Positions 45,262 to 54,303 of a DNA stretch of 64,000 nt are shown piece by piece. Within the stretch, counting starts at the first letter, position 1, and the number at the start of each line of letters is the position of its first letter. The translations under genes were made by a program, and so were the position numbers. Origin of the DNA: Spirochaetaceae bacterium (GTDB taxonomy: Bacteria > Spirochaetota > Spirochaetia > Treponematales > Treponemataceae); NCBI GenBank assembly GCA_017416145.1, contig JAFQDD010000012.1, positions 186,001-250,000 on the forward strand. Direction: 5' to 3'. A model generated the notes under the pieces. The model did not search any database. It had not been told where the DNA came from and worked only from the letters and a program-made list of their open reading frames with translations.

Positions 45262-46319
45262 TATAATCCTGTAAATCCTCGTGATTTTTCAAAGTGCGTA
45301 ATAAATTGCACCAAACCATTATATATTCCGTTGGACATTTTTTGCAAGTACTCATCATTGGTCATTAAAGTAGCTTCTTTTTGATTTGTTACAAATCCAA
45401 GTTCCACTAGAACGCTTGGCATATTTGCATTTCGCACAACAAACCACTCTTCTTGCTTGATTCCACGGTTATTCATTTCATTTCCACAAAGAGCTTCTAA
45501 TCCTTCTGAAATATATTTTGCAATTAAGATACTTTCTGTGGTGTATTCTTCTTCTAGCATGGAATTTAGAATTGTTGCAAGGCTTTTATCTTCAACTGTG
45601 TTTTCATCAATTACTGTGCGACGATAACCTGGGCTTAAATACCAAACTTCAAATCCAGAGGCCTTTTTATCGAAGGCAGCATTTACGTGGATTGAAATAT
45701 ACAAAATTGCTTCATGTTCTTTTAATTCTACGTTATTTGCAATTTCTACTCGCTCTTCAAGAGATAAAAATCTGTCATCAGTGCGAGTCATAAGGATTTT
45801 TTTGTCTGGATATTGAGCTTGTAAAGATGCAAAAAGTTTTTTTGCTACGTTTAGAGTAATGTCTTTTTCTTGGACTTGTGTTTTTTTGCCATTAATCGTG
45901 TGAGTTTCTACAGCTCCTGGGTCTTTTCCACCGTGTCCTGCATCAATTAAAACAGCTCCAATTTTAAAATAGCCTGTGGAAGATGTTAGTGAAAAAACCT
46001 TTGAGCAAACTTCCGCAAAATTTTCTGTAATAAAAACGTCTCCATTTTTTTGGATTGGAGCATCGGTTATGTAAAAATTTCTGTAATCTGCAATTACAAG
46101 TTCATCATCAACTCGGAAAGAAACTGTGTGGCCGTTTTTTTCTAAAAGGCCTGAACTTGAAAGGCTATCCCAAGAAAGTGTTGCACCTTGGTTTTCAATG
46201 TATTCTGTTAGATTATAAAGTTTTACATCACTTTGATTTTGAGCAAATGCAACAAATCCAAAGATGAAAAAGAGACTCATTATCAATATTTTTAGTGTGT
46301 GATGTTTATTTATTTTCAT
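45261..46319 (-). CDS. N-acetylmuramoyl-L-alanine amidase (Amidase_3)
   Basis: A 352-residue periplasmic amidase that cuts the bond between MurNAc and the stem peptide. A signal peptide (about 1-27, ending VAFAQN) is followed by an unrecognised N-terminal domain and the zinc-dependent Amidase_3 domain: DAGHGGKDPGA (zinc H, ~124), QEKDITLNVA (zinc E, ~151), YISIHVN (zinc H, ~209) and VLVELGFVTN (catalytic E, ~316). All metal and catalytic residues are present, so the enzyme looks active. It overlaps the ATP-grasp gene end by 14 bases. Confidence 0.93.
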   Translation of the reverse strand: MKINKHHTLKILIMSLFFIFGFVAFAQNQSDVKLYNLTEYIENQGATLSWDSLSSSGLLEKNGHTVSFRVDDELVIADYRNFYITDAPIQKNGDVFITENFAEVCSKVFSLTSSTGYFKIGAVLIDAGHGGKDPGAVETHTINGKKTQVQEKDITLNVAKKLFASLQAQYPDKKILMTRTDDRFLSLEERVEIANNVELKEHEAILYISIHVNAAFDKKASGFEVWYLSPGYRRTVIDENTVEDKSLATILNSMLEEEYTTESILIAKYISEGLEALCGNEMNNRGIKQEEWFVVRNANMPSVLVELGFVTNQKEATLMTNDEYLQKMSNGIYNGLVQFITHFEKSRGFTGL

Positions 46320-47883
46320 ATAAGTACAAAATTCCTTGTAAGCCGCCTCGAATTAGGCTATGCCAAAAGTTTATTTTAAAATCGGAAAAATCTAATTTTG
46401 TGTTTATATTTGTTTTAGTAATTTTTTCAAAAAAATCTAGGCTTTCTTGTATGGTTCTGTGATTGTAATCTTTTACGTTTTCTAAATATGGTTTTAAAAA
46501 CTCTGGGATTTCGAGGTTTTCCAGAATAAAAGGCAATTCATCAATTTTTTTGTAAACTTCTTTTGGAAGGGAAAAAGCTGATGGTGGGAAATCTGTATCT
46601 AGGCTTTCTTGCAAAAATGAAAGAGTTTCTGAATTGTTTTTTTCCAGTTTTAATATCAATTTTGAGATTTTTCTTTCTGCACTTTCTGTGGCGATTTTGT
46701 AATCTTTGTGGTTTGAAATTACATTTCCACATTTTTCCACGTTGTTTAAAGGGAAAGAAACTTTGTCTTTTGCTTTTGTTCTTGGGAAAACATCTTTGAT
46801 ATTTTGATTTTCTGCTGCTTCTGAAAAATCTAAAACTTCTGCGATTGTTCCTGGAATGGAAATCCAAGCTCGTTCTGCACTAACCTCTTTTGAAGGAAGG
46901 TTGTAAATATTTTCAATGCTGGTTTTTTCTCGGTTTTCTAAAACTTCTTTTGGAGTTTCGTTTAAAGCAAGTAAAAGTGCTTGTTTGGTTAAGTTGATTT
47001 TTGAAGAGTATGGAAATGTCCAGCCAGACATGTATCCACCGGAAAGCCGGGCAGCAATTTCTCCAATCATTGAGCCTTTTGGAGTAAGTTTAATATCAGC
47101 TTTTGCAACGCCGTGAGTTAATCCAAGGGCTTTTACACCTTCGTAAAAGGTTTTTGCAAGGCTAAGCCATTCAGAGGAAGTTGGGCTATAACCAGAAGGC
47201 ATTGTGTGTCCCATTTCGATAAAATATGGGGGATAATAAATGTGTCTGTCTGCAAAGCCTGTGATTGTAAGAGTTCCGTCAAAAACAAGGGCGTCAATTG
47301 AAAATTCCATGCCTTCCATATATTCTTCTAGGATTGCTTTTTTTGTACGGGAATATTCTATGGCAATTTTTGCGTTTTCTAGCAGTTCATCTTGGGAACG
47401 AATCATTCGGCAACCACGAGCTCCCATATTATCTACAGGCTTTACAACTAGGGGGAAATCTAGGTTTTGTAAAACTGGATTTTCTAAAAAATTGTGGTCA
47501 ATTTCTATAAATTTTGGAGATGGAACCTGGGCTTTTTCAAAGCATTGTCGCATTTGGATTTTGTTACTGGCGTTACATGCGGCTTCGTATGTGTGGGCGG
47601 CAAAACCTAGATTTCCCGCCACGTAAGAAACTACGCTGGAAAAGTCGGTACCAGCTGTAAAAACGGCTTTAAGATTGTGGTCTTGGTTTAGTTTTTGGGC
47701 AAAGGCTAAAATTGCTTCTTTGTCTTTTAGGTCAATGGGAGAGAAAATGTCTGCCATTGGGACGCAAAGGGCATTTGGATTTCCGTCTACTAAAGCAATT
47801 TTGTAACCAAGTTCTTTTCCTGATTGAATAGCTGGTTTTTGCATGAGGCCTGCGCCTAATATCAATATGTAATTTTCTTTCAT
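46306..47883 (-). CDS. ATP-grasp ligase of the sugar-modification locus
   Basis: A 525-residue cytoplasmic ATP-grasp protein. Residues ~1-110 form the pre-ATP-grasp Rossmann-like domain (YILILGAGLMQKPAIQ), and ~115-300 the ATP-grasp fold (FPLVVKPVDNMGARGCRMI, AILEEYMEGMEFSID and IGEIAARLSGGYMSG, which carries metal-binding E). The C-terminal ~200 residues are helical and unrecognised. Such enzymes join an acid to an amine. Downstream of the SpsF/PseG-like fusion, it could attach an amino acid or acyl group to a sugar nucleotide; this is inference. Confidence 0.8.
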   Translation of the reverse strand: MKENYILILGAGLMQKPAIQSGKELGYKIALVDGNPNALCVPMADIFSPIDLKDKEAILAFAQKLNQDHNLKAVFTAGTDFSSVVSYVAGNLGFAAHTYEAACNASNKIQMRQCFEKAQVPSPKFIEIDHNFLENPVLQNLDFPLVVKPVDNMGARGCRMIRSQDELLENAKIAIEYSRTKKAILEEYMEGMEFSIDALVFDGTLTITGFADRHIYYPPYFIEMGHTMPSGYSPTSSEWLSLAKTFYEGVKALGLTHGVAKADIKLTPKGSMIGEIAARLSGGYMSGWTFPYSSKINLTKQALLLALNETPKEVLENREKTSIENIYNLPSKEVSAERAWISIPGTIAEVLDFSEAAENQNIKDVFPRTKAKDKVSFPLNNVEKCGNVISNHKDYKIATESAERKISKLILKLEKNNSETLSFLQESLDTDFPPSAFSLPKEVYKKIDELPFILENLEIPEFLKPYLENVKDYNHRTIQESLDFFEKITKTNINTKLDFSDFKINFWHSLIRGGLQGILYLYENK

Positions 47884-47892
47884 TTTGTTTTC

Positions 47893-50565
47893 CTAATTTT
47901 TAGATTTTGGGTTTGAAGATATTTTTTGGCAATAAACCTCAAAAGTGTCTCCAAGTTTAAATATCCTACTGATATAAAGGATTAGATTCCATAAAAATGG
48001 ATTTTTTTCTTTTGAAATTGATTTTTTGAAAAATCTTTCTGGGTGATGTCCCGTTGATTGTATTTTTAGGATTTTGAATCCGTATTTTTTTAGAACTTTT
48101 TTTGCAGATTTGAAGCTCCAAATTGAATAATGATCAACTGGGCTGTTTTGCAAAAAGTTTTTGGTTTTAAATTTGCCAGAAACTCCAGAGGCTGAAGGTG
48201 TTGAAAAAGCGAAAATCCCCTTTATTTTTAGGAGTGAGTTTACTTTATTTAGGACAGTATCTAAGTTTTCAAAATGTTCGATTACGTACCACATGGAAAC
48301 AGCGTCAAACTGTTTTTGAAAGTCTGTGGTAGTAAAATCTCCGTGAAATGCGGAAAAACCTAGTTTTTCAGAAACGTAATCTGTGGCAGATTTTGAAATA
48401 TCTGTGCCAAAGGGGGCAAAACCAGTTTCTTTGGCAGCCGCAAGAAATGGACCGTAAGCACAACCAATGTCTAGAAGAGCTGGTGCAGTTTGCGGGGAGA
48501 GATTACGCTTTTCTTGGGAAGAATTCTCTTGGGTTAGAAAGCTGGTTTCCTGTGATGGGGCTTGAACACAGTTTTCTAGAGAGCTTTTTTGTGCTGAAAA
48601 GCAGCTTCCCTTTGACGGGGCTTGAACACAGTTTTCTTGGGCGTTTTCTCCACTGAAAGCTTGTACAGTGTGAGTGGCCAGCTTCCACATGATTTTTGCA
48701 CGGCGTATTCCCTGTTTTTTAATGGATTCAAAATCTTCAAGATAAGTTTTGCCGTATTGATTTTTGTAATCTTCAAAAAAGTATGATTCTGAATAATCGC
48801 TAATGGGAGTTTTTTCAATATTCAAATAAATTGTGTGGCATTCTGAGCATTTTTTTACAGTGCGAGTTTCGTTTCTAAAAATTATTTTATCAAGATTTTT
48901 GGAAGAATTGCAAACTGGGCAAAAATGTTCTTTTGTTTTTGAAAAATTCAAAATAAAATTTTTTAAAGATGCTTCGTTTTTGGAACTTTCCTCAATATCA
49001 ATTTGTGAATTTCTATCATTTTGATTTTGAGAATTTTCTGTTTCTAGAGTTTTAATAATTTCTTTAAGTTTATTTTTGTTTTTAAAATCTTTTTTTTCAA
49101 GGCAAATAAAGCCTTCTGACTTTGCAAGACTTTTGTGAAGTTTTGTGGTGGCAACTAAAATCACTTTTGCACCAGCGGCTTTTGCTTCAAAGGCTGTAAA
49201 TCCATAATGTGTTAAAATTAAATCGTATTTGTAAAGTTCTTCCTTTAGGTTTGGAATTGGATTTTCCGCATCAACTGTGGTGGTTTTTATACCAAGTTTT
49301 CCAAGGGCAATTTTTGCAAGATTCGTAAAACCAGCTGGATCTTCTCCGCCGATTGAAATTAGCCCAGTTTTGATTTTTGAAACTTTTTCTGTTTTTTTAT
49401 TTTTTGGTTTTGGAATAAAATCACTATTTTTCCAGTTTGGATTTCGCTTCAATTTTGAAGATGGAATAATATCAAGTAAATAATTGATTTTGCCAAGAAT
49501 TTCTGGATTTTCTTGACCATCATCTAGACTTAAAACCTTTCCAAGTTTTGAAGCAAAATCTGCTTTTTCTTTTGGCGTTACAAAAGAATCTAAAACCACA
49601 AGAGAAAATGGCTTTTCATTTTGATTTTCTGCAAGTTTTTTTAAGTTTTCCTTGCCAAAAATCAAATTTTCATCCCAAAGATTTGAGTTTTCCAAAAGAT
49701 TTTCAAAATGTTCTGGAAGTTCAGTTTTATTGTTAAAATCCAAAAATAAAAATCCATTAAGTTCTTCTGCCAAAGAAAGACAACGTCTAAAATGTCCAGT
49801 TCCCTTCCCTTTTTGTGTGTTTGGCATAAACAAAATTGGATATTTTATAAAATCAAGATTACAAACTTCTATCAACTTTTCTGAATTGATATTTGGCTGA
49901 TTTTCGCAATCTAGAATTTTGTAAAGTTTTTCTGCTCTTTTGTAGTCAAAAAAAGTGTCTATGGTTGTTCTAAGTTTTGGAAAATTCCACTTTTCTGGAG
50001 CTGGTTCAAAAACTGAAACAAAATTTTCTGGATGATTGTATAAGGCTGGGCCTACGTGTTCATGGTCATAAGGCAAATTTGTTTTTTCTGCGGCTTCTAA
50101 CAGGCTTTTTCCAAGAAAAATCTCGATTCCAGAGCCGTGGGGTAAACCAGAAAGAGTAAAATAATCAACTTTTGAAGTTGCGTTTAATTCTAAAAATCGT
50201 TTGATGGAAAAATTTGCAGCATCTGTAAATAAAAATGGATTATCTCCTGTGGCACGAACAACTACGTCTGGATTTTCTTGTTTGATTAAGAGACAAAATC
50301 TTTCTAAAACATCATTTTCAGGGCCGGAAAAAAGTTTAAATCCGCACTCTTTTGCGATTGGAGCAAAAAATTCTTCTGAATTGTAATCTGTGGCTAAAAA
50401 ATAGTCTTTTACATCAACTGATTTTAGATTTTTTAAAACCTGATGTAAAACTGTTTTTTTTCCAAGAGGATATAAAGCTTTTTTTGGAAGCCTTGAAGAG
50501 CCGATTCTTCCTTGCACAATCAAAATAATTTTGGGATTTTCTAATATCGACTTATTCATTTTCAT
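47893..50565 (-). CDS. Triple fusion: SpsF-like cytidylyltransferase, PseG-like domain, zinc-ribbon SAM methyltransferase
   Basis: An 890-residue fusion protein. Residues ~10-240 are an SpsF/NeuA-like nucleotidyltransferase (LIVQGRIGSSRLPKKAL, VVRATGDNPFL). Residues ~250-540 resemble PseG/SpsG, which removes UDP from a sugar (KGTGHFRRCLSLAEEL; GLISIGGEDPAGFTNLAKIAL; THYGFTAFEAKAAGAKVILVA). Residues ~548-578 are a Cys4 zinc ribbon (CPVC, CSEC), and ~600-890 a class I methyltransferase (LLDIGCAYGPF, ~693; MWYVIEHFENLD). PseG and SpsF steps are consecutive in CMP-nonulosonate synthesis, so a sugar could be processed and methylated in one protein. A 20-residue repeat is inserted before the SAM motif. 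Ends overlap neighbours by 14 bases upstream. Confidence 0.85.
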   Translation of the reverse strand: MKMNKSILENPKIILIVQGRIGSSRLPKKALYPLGKKTVLHQVLKNLKSVDVKDYFLATDYNSEEFFAPIAKECGFKLFSGPENDVLERFCLLIKQENPDVVVRATGDNPFLFTDAANFSIKRFLELNATSKVDYFTLSGLPHGSGIEIFLGKSLLEAAEKTNLPYDHEHVGPALYNHPENFVSVFEPAPEKWNFPKLRTTIDTFFDYKRAEKLYKILDCENQPNINSEKLIEVCNLDFIKYPILFMPNTQKGKGTGHFRRCLSLAEELNGFLFLDFNNKTELPEHFENLLENSNLWDENLIFGKENLKKLAENQNEKPFSLVVLDSFVTPKEKADFASKLGKVLSLDDGQENPEILGKINYLLDIIPSSKLKRNPNWKNSDFIPKPKNKKTEKVSKIKTGLISIGGEDPAGFTNLAKIALGKLGIKTTTVDAENPIPNLKEELYKYDLILTHYGFTAFEAKAAGAKVILVATTKLHKSLAKSEGFICLEKKDFKNKNKLKEIIKTLETENSQNQNDRNSQIDIEESSKNEASLKNFILNFSKTKEHFCPVCNSSKNLDKIIFRNETRTVKKCSECHTIYLNIEKTPISDYSESYFFEDYKNQYGKTYLEDFESIKKQGIRRAKIMWKLATHTVQAFSGENAQENCVQAPSKGSCFSAQKSSLENCVQAPSQETSFLTQENSSQEKRNLSPQTAPALLDIGCAYGPFLAAAKETGFAPFGTDISKSATDYVSEKLGFSAFHGDFTTTDFQKQFDAVSMWYVIEHFENLDTVLNKVNSLLKIKGIFAFSTPSASGVSGKFKTKNFLQNSPVDHYSIWSFKSAKKVLKKYGFKILKIQSTGHHPERFFKKSISKEKNPFLWNLILYISRIFKLGDTFEVYCQKISSNPKSKN
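48557..48637. repeat. In-frame 60-bp direct repeat inside the methyltransferase region
   Basis: Twenty-one identical bases (plus-strand GGGGCTTGAACACAGTTTTC and one further T) occur at 48557-48577 and 48617-48637, 60 bases apart. The duplication is in frame and encodes two related segments that start ENCVQAPS. It lies in a linker between the zinc ribbon helix and the SAM-binding motif. Confidence 0.8.
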
Positions 50566-51511
50566 TTTCCCAAGATGAAATTAGAGTTTGAGCGTCGGTT
50601 TTGAATCGGAATTTATTTTTTGAAACCCAATTTCTAGCCATTTTAAAAGTTTTGAAAGCTTTGAAAAATCCCAAAGAAGATCGATTTAAGTATGAAAAAA
50701 ATTCTTTTTTTGGAATATAGGCATAATCACCCACAAATCTAGGAGATAAATTTTTTAGAAAAAATCGTAGATAAGATTTGTCTAAGGTTGTGTCTTCAAG
50801 AGAAAAATCACATTCATAATTTATTCTAAGATTGCTACAAATTATTGTTTTTTCGCCCCATAAATATGAACGGACTGCAAAATCTAAAAGTTGCCAATAA
50901 CTTGAAGTTAATGTGTAGTCGAATCCTCCAAGATTTATAAATCGATTTTTATCATAAACTCCCACAAAATCAAAAGGATAAAGAGTTTTTGAAAAATCTT
51001 GGGCAACAGAAAAAGATTTCACATTAAAACTTCCATCATCAATTGAAGGAATATTTTTAACTGGGAGGTTTTGCATTTGATCCGTAAACAAAAATGGTAC
51101 AAAACACAAAACATCGTCATTTAGCAAAGTTGTCAAAAGTCTATCTGTTATCACTTTTGTAGAAACATGCATAGTATCCCACAAAACAAGGACTTTATTA
51201 TTTCGAACTTCTTGCATTCCAAGATTTATCATTTCACCAGTAGATAGTTGTTCTCCAGGAATTATAAATTTTACATAGGAATATTTTTTTGCAAGTTCAT
51301 CAAGTGTGAAATTTCGCTGTGGAGCTTCAATCGATACAATATCTGTAAATCCTAGGCGTAACAAAGATTCTAGATTGTTCACTCTGAAAGTTGTACCGCT
51401 TTTGTTTAAGAGAATTACTGAAATTGGTATTTTTCCAGAGGAGAGTTCCTTTCCACCGATTATAGTTGTGTTAATTTGTTTTTCGTTAAAAGTTAAAGGT
51501 ATAGTATTCAT
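50552..51511 (-). CDS. GT2-like glycosyltransferase of the sugar-modification locus
   Basis: A 319-residue protein with a GT-A-like pattern: a first strand PISVILLNKSG, LGFTDIVSIEAPQRN, FIIPGEQLSTGEMINLGMQEV, and KVLVLWDTMHVS in the usual DxD region (here D-T-M-H). There is no membrane segment. I take ATG 51511; in-frame GTG codons lie just before it. It overlaps the spiro-SPASM gene by 26 bases. The DxD metal motif is not typical, so activity is uncertain. Confidence 0.65.
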   Translation of the reverse strand: MNTIPLTFNEKQINTTIIGGKELSSGKIPISVILLNKSGTTFRVNNLESLLRLGFTDIVSIEAPQRNFTLDELAKKYSYVKFIIPGEQLSTGEMINLGMQEVRNNKVLVLWDTMHVSTKVITDRLLTTLLNDDVLCFVPFLFTDQMQNLPVKNIPSIDDGSFNVKSFSVAQDFSKTLYPFDFVGVYDKNRFINLGGFDYTLTSSYWQLLDFAVRSYLWGEKTIICSNLRINYECDFSLEDTTLDKSYLRFFLKNLSPRFVGDYAYIPKKEFFSYLNRSSLGFFKAFKTFKMARNWVSKNKFRFKTDAQTLISSWENENE

Positions 51512-53009
51512 CACAATTAGCACAAAGCCCCTTGTATTCGCAGTTTATTTGTTCAATTAGTGGATTTTTTAATTTTTGGAAAATTTCTTCCAAAGAATCT
51601 GTAAAAGCATTTCCCAAAATATTTTCAAAAAGATGTTCTCTGCAAAGCGGAACAGAACCATCGATTAACACAGAAATATCCCGGCGAAGATGCCAACATG
51701 GATAACGATTTATTGGAGTTAAATCCGCAGGTTTTCTGTTTGGAAGCCGATTTTGGAAATTGTCGTACTTTTGGATAAGAGGATTTTTGTTTCCTCGGAA
51801 AAATTGTTCAAGTTCACATTCGTTTTCTGTAAGGCGGACAAATTGTTTGTAAACAGCTTTTACGCCCTGTTCTTCTGGAAACTCATTTTCAAGGATTGCA
51901 GAAAGTTCTAGAAGTTCAGAATAAGTTTTTTTGCTGTTTGGATGTAAAACTTTGTATAAATTTTCTGTTCCAGCGTCAAAGGATAAAATCCAAATTACAG
52001 GTGGATATTGGTTTTCTCTTGGTTTTGAAGATTTTTTGATTTCAGAAATTTCTTTTATCAATTCAAGAGAAAGATTTTCACCAGAAGTTTCGATTAAAAC
52101 AGAAAATTTTGAATTTTCTAAAATTGCTTTTACAAATTTTGGAAAATCTGGGTGAAGCAAAGGCTCTCCCCATAATGAAAGAGAAATTACAGCTTTATCA
52201 GAAAAATTACTGGCTTTTTCTAAGAATTTTTGGAAATTTGAAAAATCCATAAAGGCAAAACTGTCGTTTTTTGTGATTTCAGCTGGATTTTTTCCAAAGT
52301 GATTTTTACAAGCATTTGGATACGGACAATAATCGCAGCTTCCGTGGCAACCGGCTGCAATTTGCAAATTATAAAATCCTGGAAGAACTTGTAAAATTTC
52401 TGGAGATTTTTCTGCAAGTTCACATTTTTCTGTGGCACAAAGAGTTTTTCCGAGTTTTTTTTCTTCGGCTTCAATTAGTTTTTCAAATCTTTCGCAAAGG
52501 ATTTTTCCAAATTTTGAGCCAGAAGCAAATTCTAGGCGAGAAAGTCTAAAATCCTTGTCTGAAATTAGAGTTTCGATTTCAAAAGAGTTTATGTCTTTTT
52601 TGATTAAGTCAAAAATTGATGTGCGAGAAACTTTTCCTTCCCCAAGTTCTGGATTTTGCTTTGAAAGTTGCAATAAAATTTTTAGAGTGCCAAGGTGAAT
52701 AATTTCTGGCGTAATTCCGTAAGGGTATCCGTCTGCAAAAGTGTATTCTGCACCATATTTTTCATGTTGGTGGCAAAGTTCTTTTGTAAGTTCTAAATCT
52801 AAAAATGGACAATCTGACCAAGTGTAAATTACAGATTCAGCTTGTTTTTTTTCAGTTCCAGCAATAAGATTTTCTAAAAGTTCTGTAACAGTTGATTTTT
52901 GGATTTCAAAATATTCAAGATTTGTGTCTAGGGCGGAAATCCATTTTTGTGTTTTTTCAAAGGCGGATTTTTCAAATTCTCCGTGATATAAAGCTACTGC
53001 AAATTTCAT
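51486..53009 (-). CDS. Spiro-SPASM radical SAM protein with nucleotidyltransferase-like N-terminus
   Basis: A 507-residue protein of the spirochaete-specific spiro-SPASM group. The N-terminal ~200 residues resemble a degraded nucleotidyltransferase (YTWSDCPFLDLELTKEL). The radical SAM site is CHGSCDYC (C-x3-C-x2-C, ~219). SLWGEPLLHPD is the GGEP-like motif. The C-terminal SPASM domain has CWHLRRD, PLCREHLF and CEYKGLCANCDEY, cysteines for an auxiliary Fe-S cluster. A sigma-28-type promoter ends about 7 bases before the ATG. It opens the sugar-modification locus. The reaction is unknown; sugar or peptide modification is plausible. Confidence 0.85.
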   Translation of the reverse strand: MKFAVALYHGEFEKSAFEKTQKWISALDTNLEYFEIQKSTVTELLENLIAGTEKKQAESVIYTWSDCPFLDLELTKELCHQHEKYGAEYTFADGYPYGITPEIIHLGTLKILLQLSKQNPELGEGKVSRTSIFDLIKKDINSFEIETLISDKDFRLSRLEFASGSKFGKILCERFEKLIEAEEKKLGKTLCATEKCELAEKSPEILQVLPGFYNLQIAAGCHGSCDYCPYPNACKNHFGKNPAEITKNDSFAFMDFSNFQKFLEKASNFSDKAVISLSLWGEPLLHPDFPKFVKAILENSKFSVLIETSGENLSLELIKEISEIKKSSKPRENQYPPVIWILSFDAGTENLYKVLHPNSKKTYSELLELSAILENEFPEEQGVKAVYKQFVRLTENECELEQFFRGNKNPLIQKYDNFQNRLPNRKPADLTPINRYPCWHLRRDISVLIDGSVPLCREHLFENILGNAFTDSLEEIFQKLKNPLIEQINCEYKGLCANCDEYYTFNF

Positions 53010-53016
53010 AAATTGA

Positions 53017-53044
53017 TTATCGGAAAGTTATTGGGGAGAATTTA
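53017..53044 (-). promoter_or_regulatory. Sigma-28-type promoter for the spiro-SPASM locus
   Basis: On the minus strand: TAAA (plus 53041-53044), a 16-base spacer and TCCGATAA (plus 53017-53024), one base from the GCCGATAA consensus. It ends 7 bases before ATG 53009, so the transcript is nearly leaderless, with no Shine-Dalgarno. Confidence 0.7.
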
Positions 53045-53288
53045 GAAGAATGAATTGGGAAATTTACCTGTGACAGCAAAATCCCCACACGGTTTCGGGT
53101 TTTAAAATTTTTGTAAACTAACCTTTTTTTTCATTTTTTTTAAAATTTTTCAGATTTTATTCAAAAATTTTATTTTTTTTCTTTAATAATTATATGTAGA
53201 GAATTTCAAATGCAGAATTACGAACTGTCTAAACTTGGGATTTTGCAATCAGATTTTTTCTCTACAGAAAAATCTTTTGGAGAAAATT

Positions 53289-54167
53289 ATGAGCAATCGC
53301 AATTACAAAGATTCTGTTTTTGTAGACTATTTTGACAAAGACGAAGAAGTTGGCCAAGAAAACTTTCTAGCCCTTTACAACGCTATCCATCAAACAAACT
53401 TAAAATTAGAAGACCTACACTTTGAAGGAAAAGAAATTGATAACACAATTTATCATGATTTTCGTAACGATATTTGCAAAATGGTAAACGGTAAGCTTTT
53501 TGTCCTAATCGAGCATCAATCCACAATCAATTTTAACATGCCCTTGCGACTTTTAAGCTATGTTTCAAGATTGTACGAAGCCTACGTCCCAACTCCTAAG
53601 CGATATTACAAAAACCCAGTGCAAATCCCAACTCCAGAATTTTATGTTATTTACAATGGAACAGAAAACTTTCCAGCTGTTTCTATAATGCGACTTTCTG
53701 ATTCTTTTATTCACAAAAAAGAAGAAAAAACTCTTGAAATAATCGTCAAAGTATTTAATATTATAAAGTATAAAGAGATTTCTGGATTCTTAGATTGTAA
53801 ACCTATTCGAGAATACAATCGATTTGTAGAAATTATGAGGGCACATTACGACCCAAAAAATCCGGAAACTTTTACACCGGCAATACAGATAGCAATCAAG
53901 GAAAACGTAATGCCAAACTACCTAAATCGAAAAACTACGGAGGTGTCAAACATGTTATGGGGTGAATACAATTACGACGAAGATATAGCCGCACAACGCC
54001 AAGAAGCCTTCGATGAGGGGATTCAACAGAAAGCTATTGAAACAGCAAAAAATATGTTTTCTAACAATATTTCATTAAACATAATTGCAGAATGCACAGG
54101 ACTTTCTACAGAAACTATTGAGCAGTTAGCAAAAGAAATAGAAGATTCTAAAATCTATATAAAGTAA
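53289..54167 (+). CDS. Rpn-family recombination-promoting nuclease (PD-(D/E)XK)
   Basis: A 292-residue Rpn/YhgA-type protein, formerly called putative transposase. It starts at ATG 53289 after GGAG. NRNYKDSVFVDYF and the nuclease core GKLFVLIEHQSTINFNMPLRLLSYVSRLYE (E-x-Q motif, ~73) are family hallmarks, as is the C-terminal helix pair (LNIIAECTGLSTETIEQLAKE). Rpn proteins cut DNA and promote RecA-independent recombination. These genes are variable between strains, so this is an accessory insertion between the sugar locus and xseA. The 244 bases upstream hold no other gene. Confidence 0.88.
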   Translation: MSNRNYKDSVFVDYFDKDEEVGQENFLALYNAIHQTNLKLEDLHFEGKEIDNTIYHDFRNDICKMVNGKLFVLIEHQSTINFNMPLRLLSYVSRLYEAYVPTPKRYYKNPVQIPTPEFYVIYNGTENFPAVSIMRLSDSFIHKKEEKTLEIIVKVFNIIKYKEISGFLDCKPIREYNRFVEIMRAHYDPKNPETFTPAIQIAIKENVMPNYLNRKTTEVSNMLWGEYNYDEDIAAQRQEAFDEGIQQKAIETAKNMFSNNISLNIIAECTGLSTETIEQLAKEIEDSKIYIK

Positions 54168-54303
54168 TCCCAAACAATGGAAAACTGAAAAAACAGCTAG
54201 AGCAAAATTTCCTAATTTTTCTTCGCCAACTCAGAAGCCTATATCATAAATAGCATATTCAACTTTTCCCCATTTTATGATATACTTTTTCTTGAGGAAA
54301 AAA

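Noticed and set aside
47240-47626. Open frame of 128 codons on + over the ATP-grasp gene
   Set aside because: Antisense shadow; no start signals and no domain.
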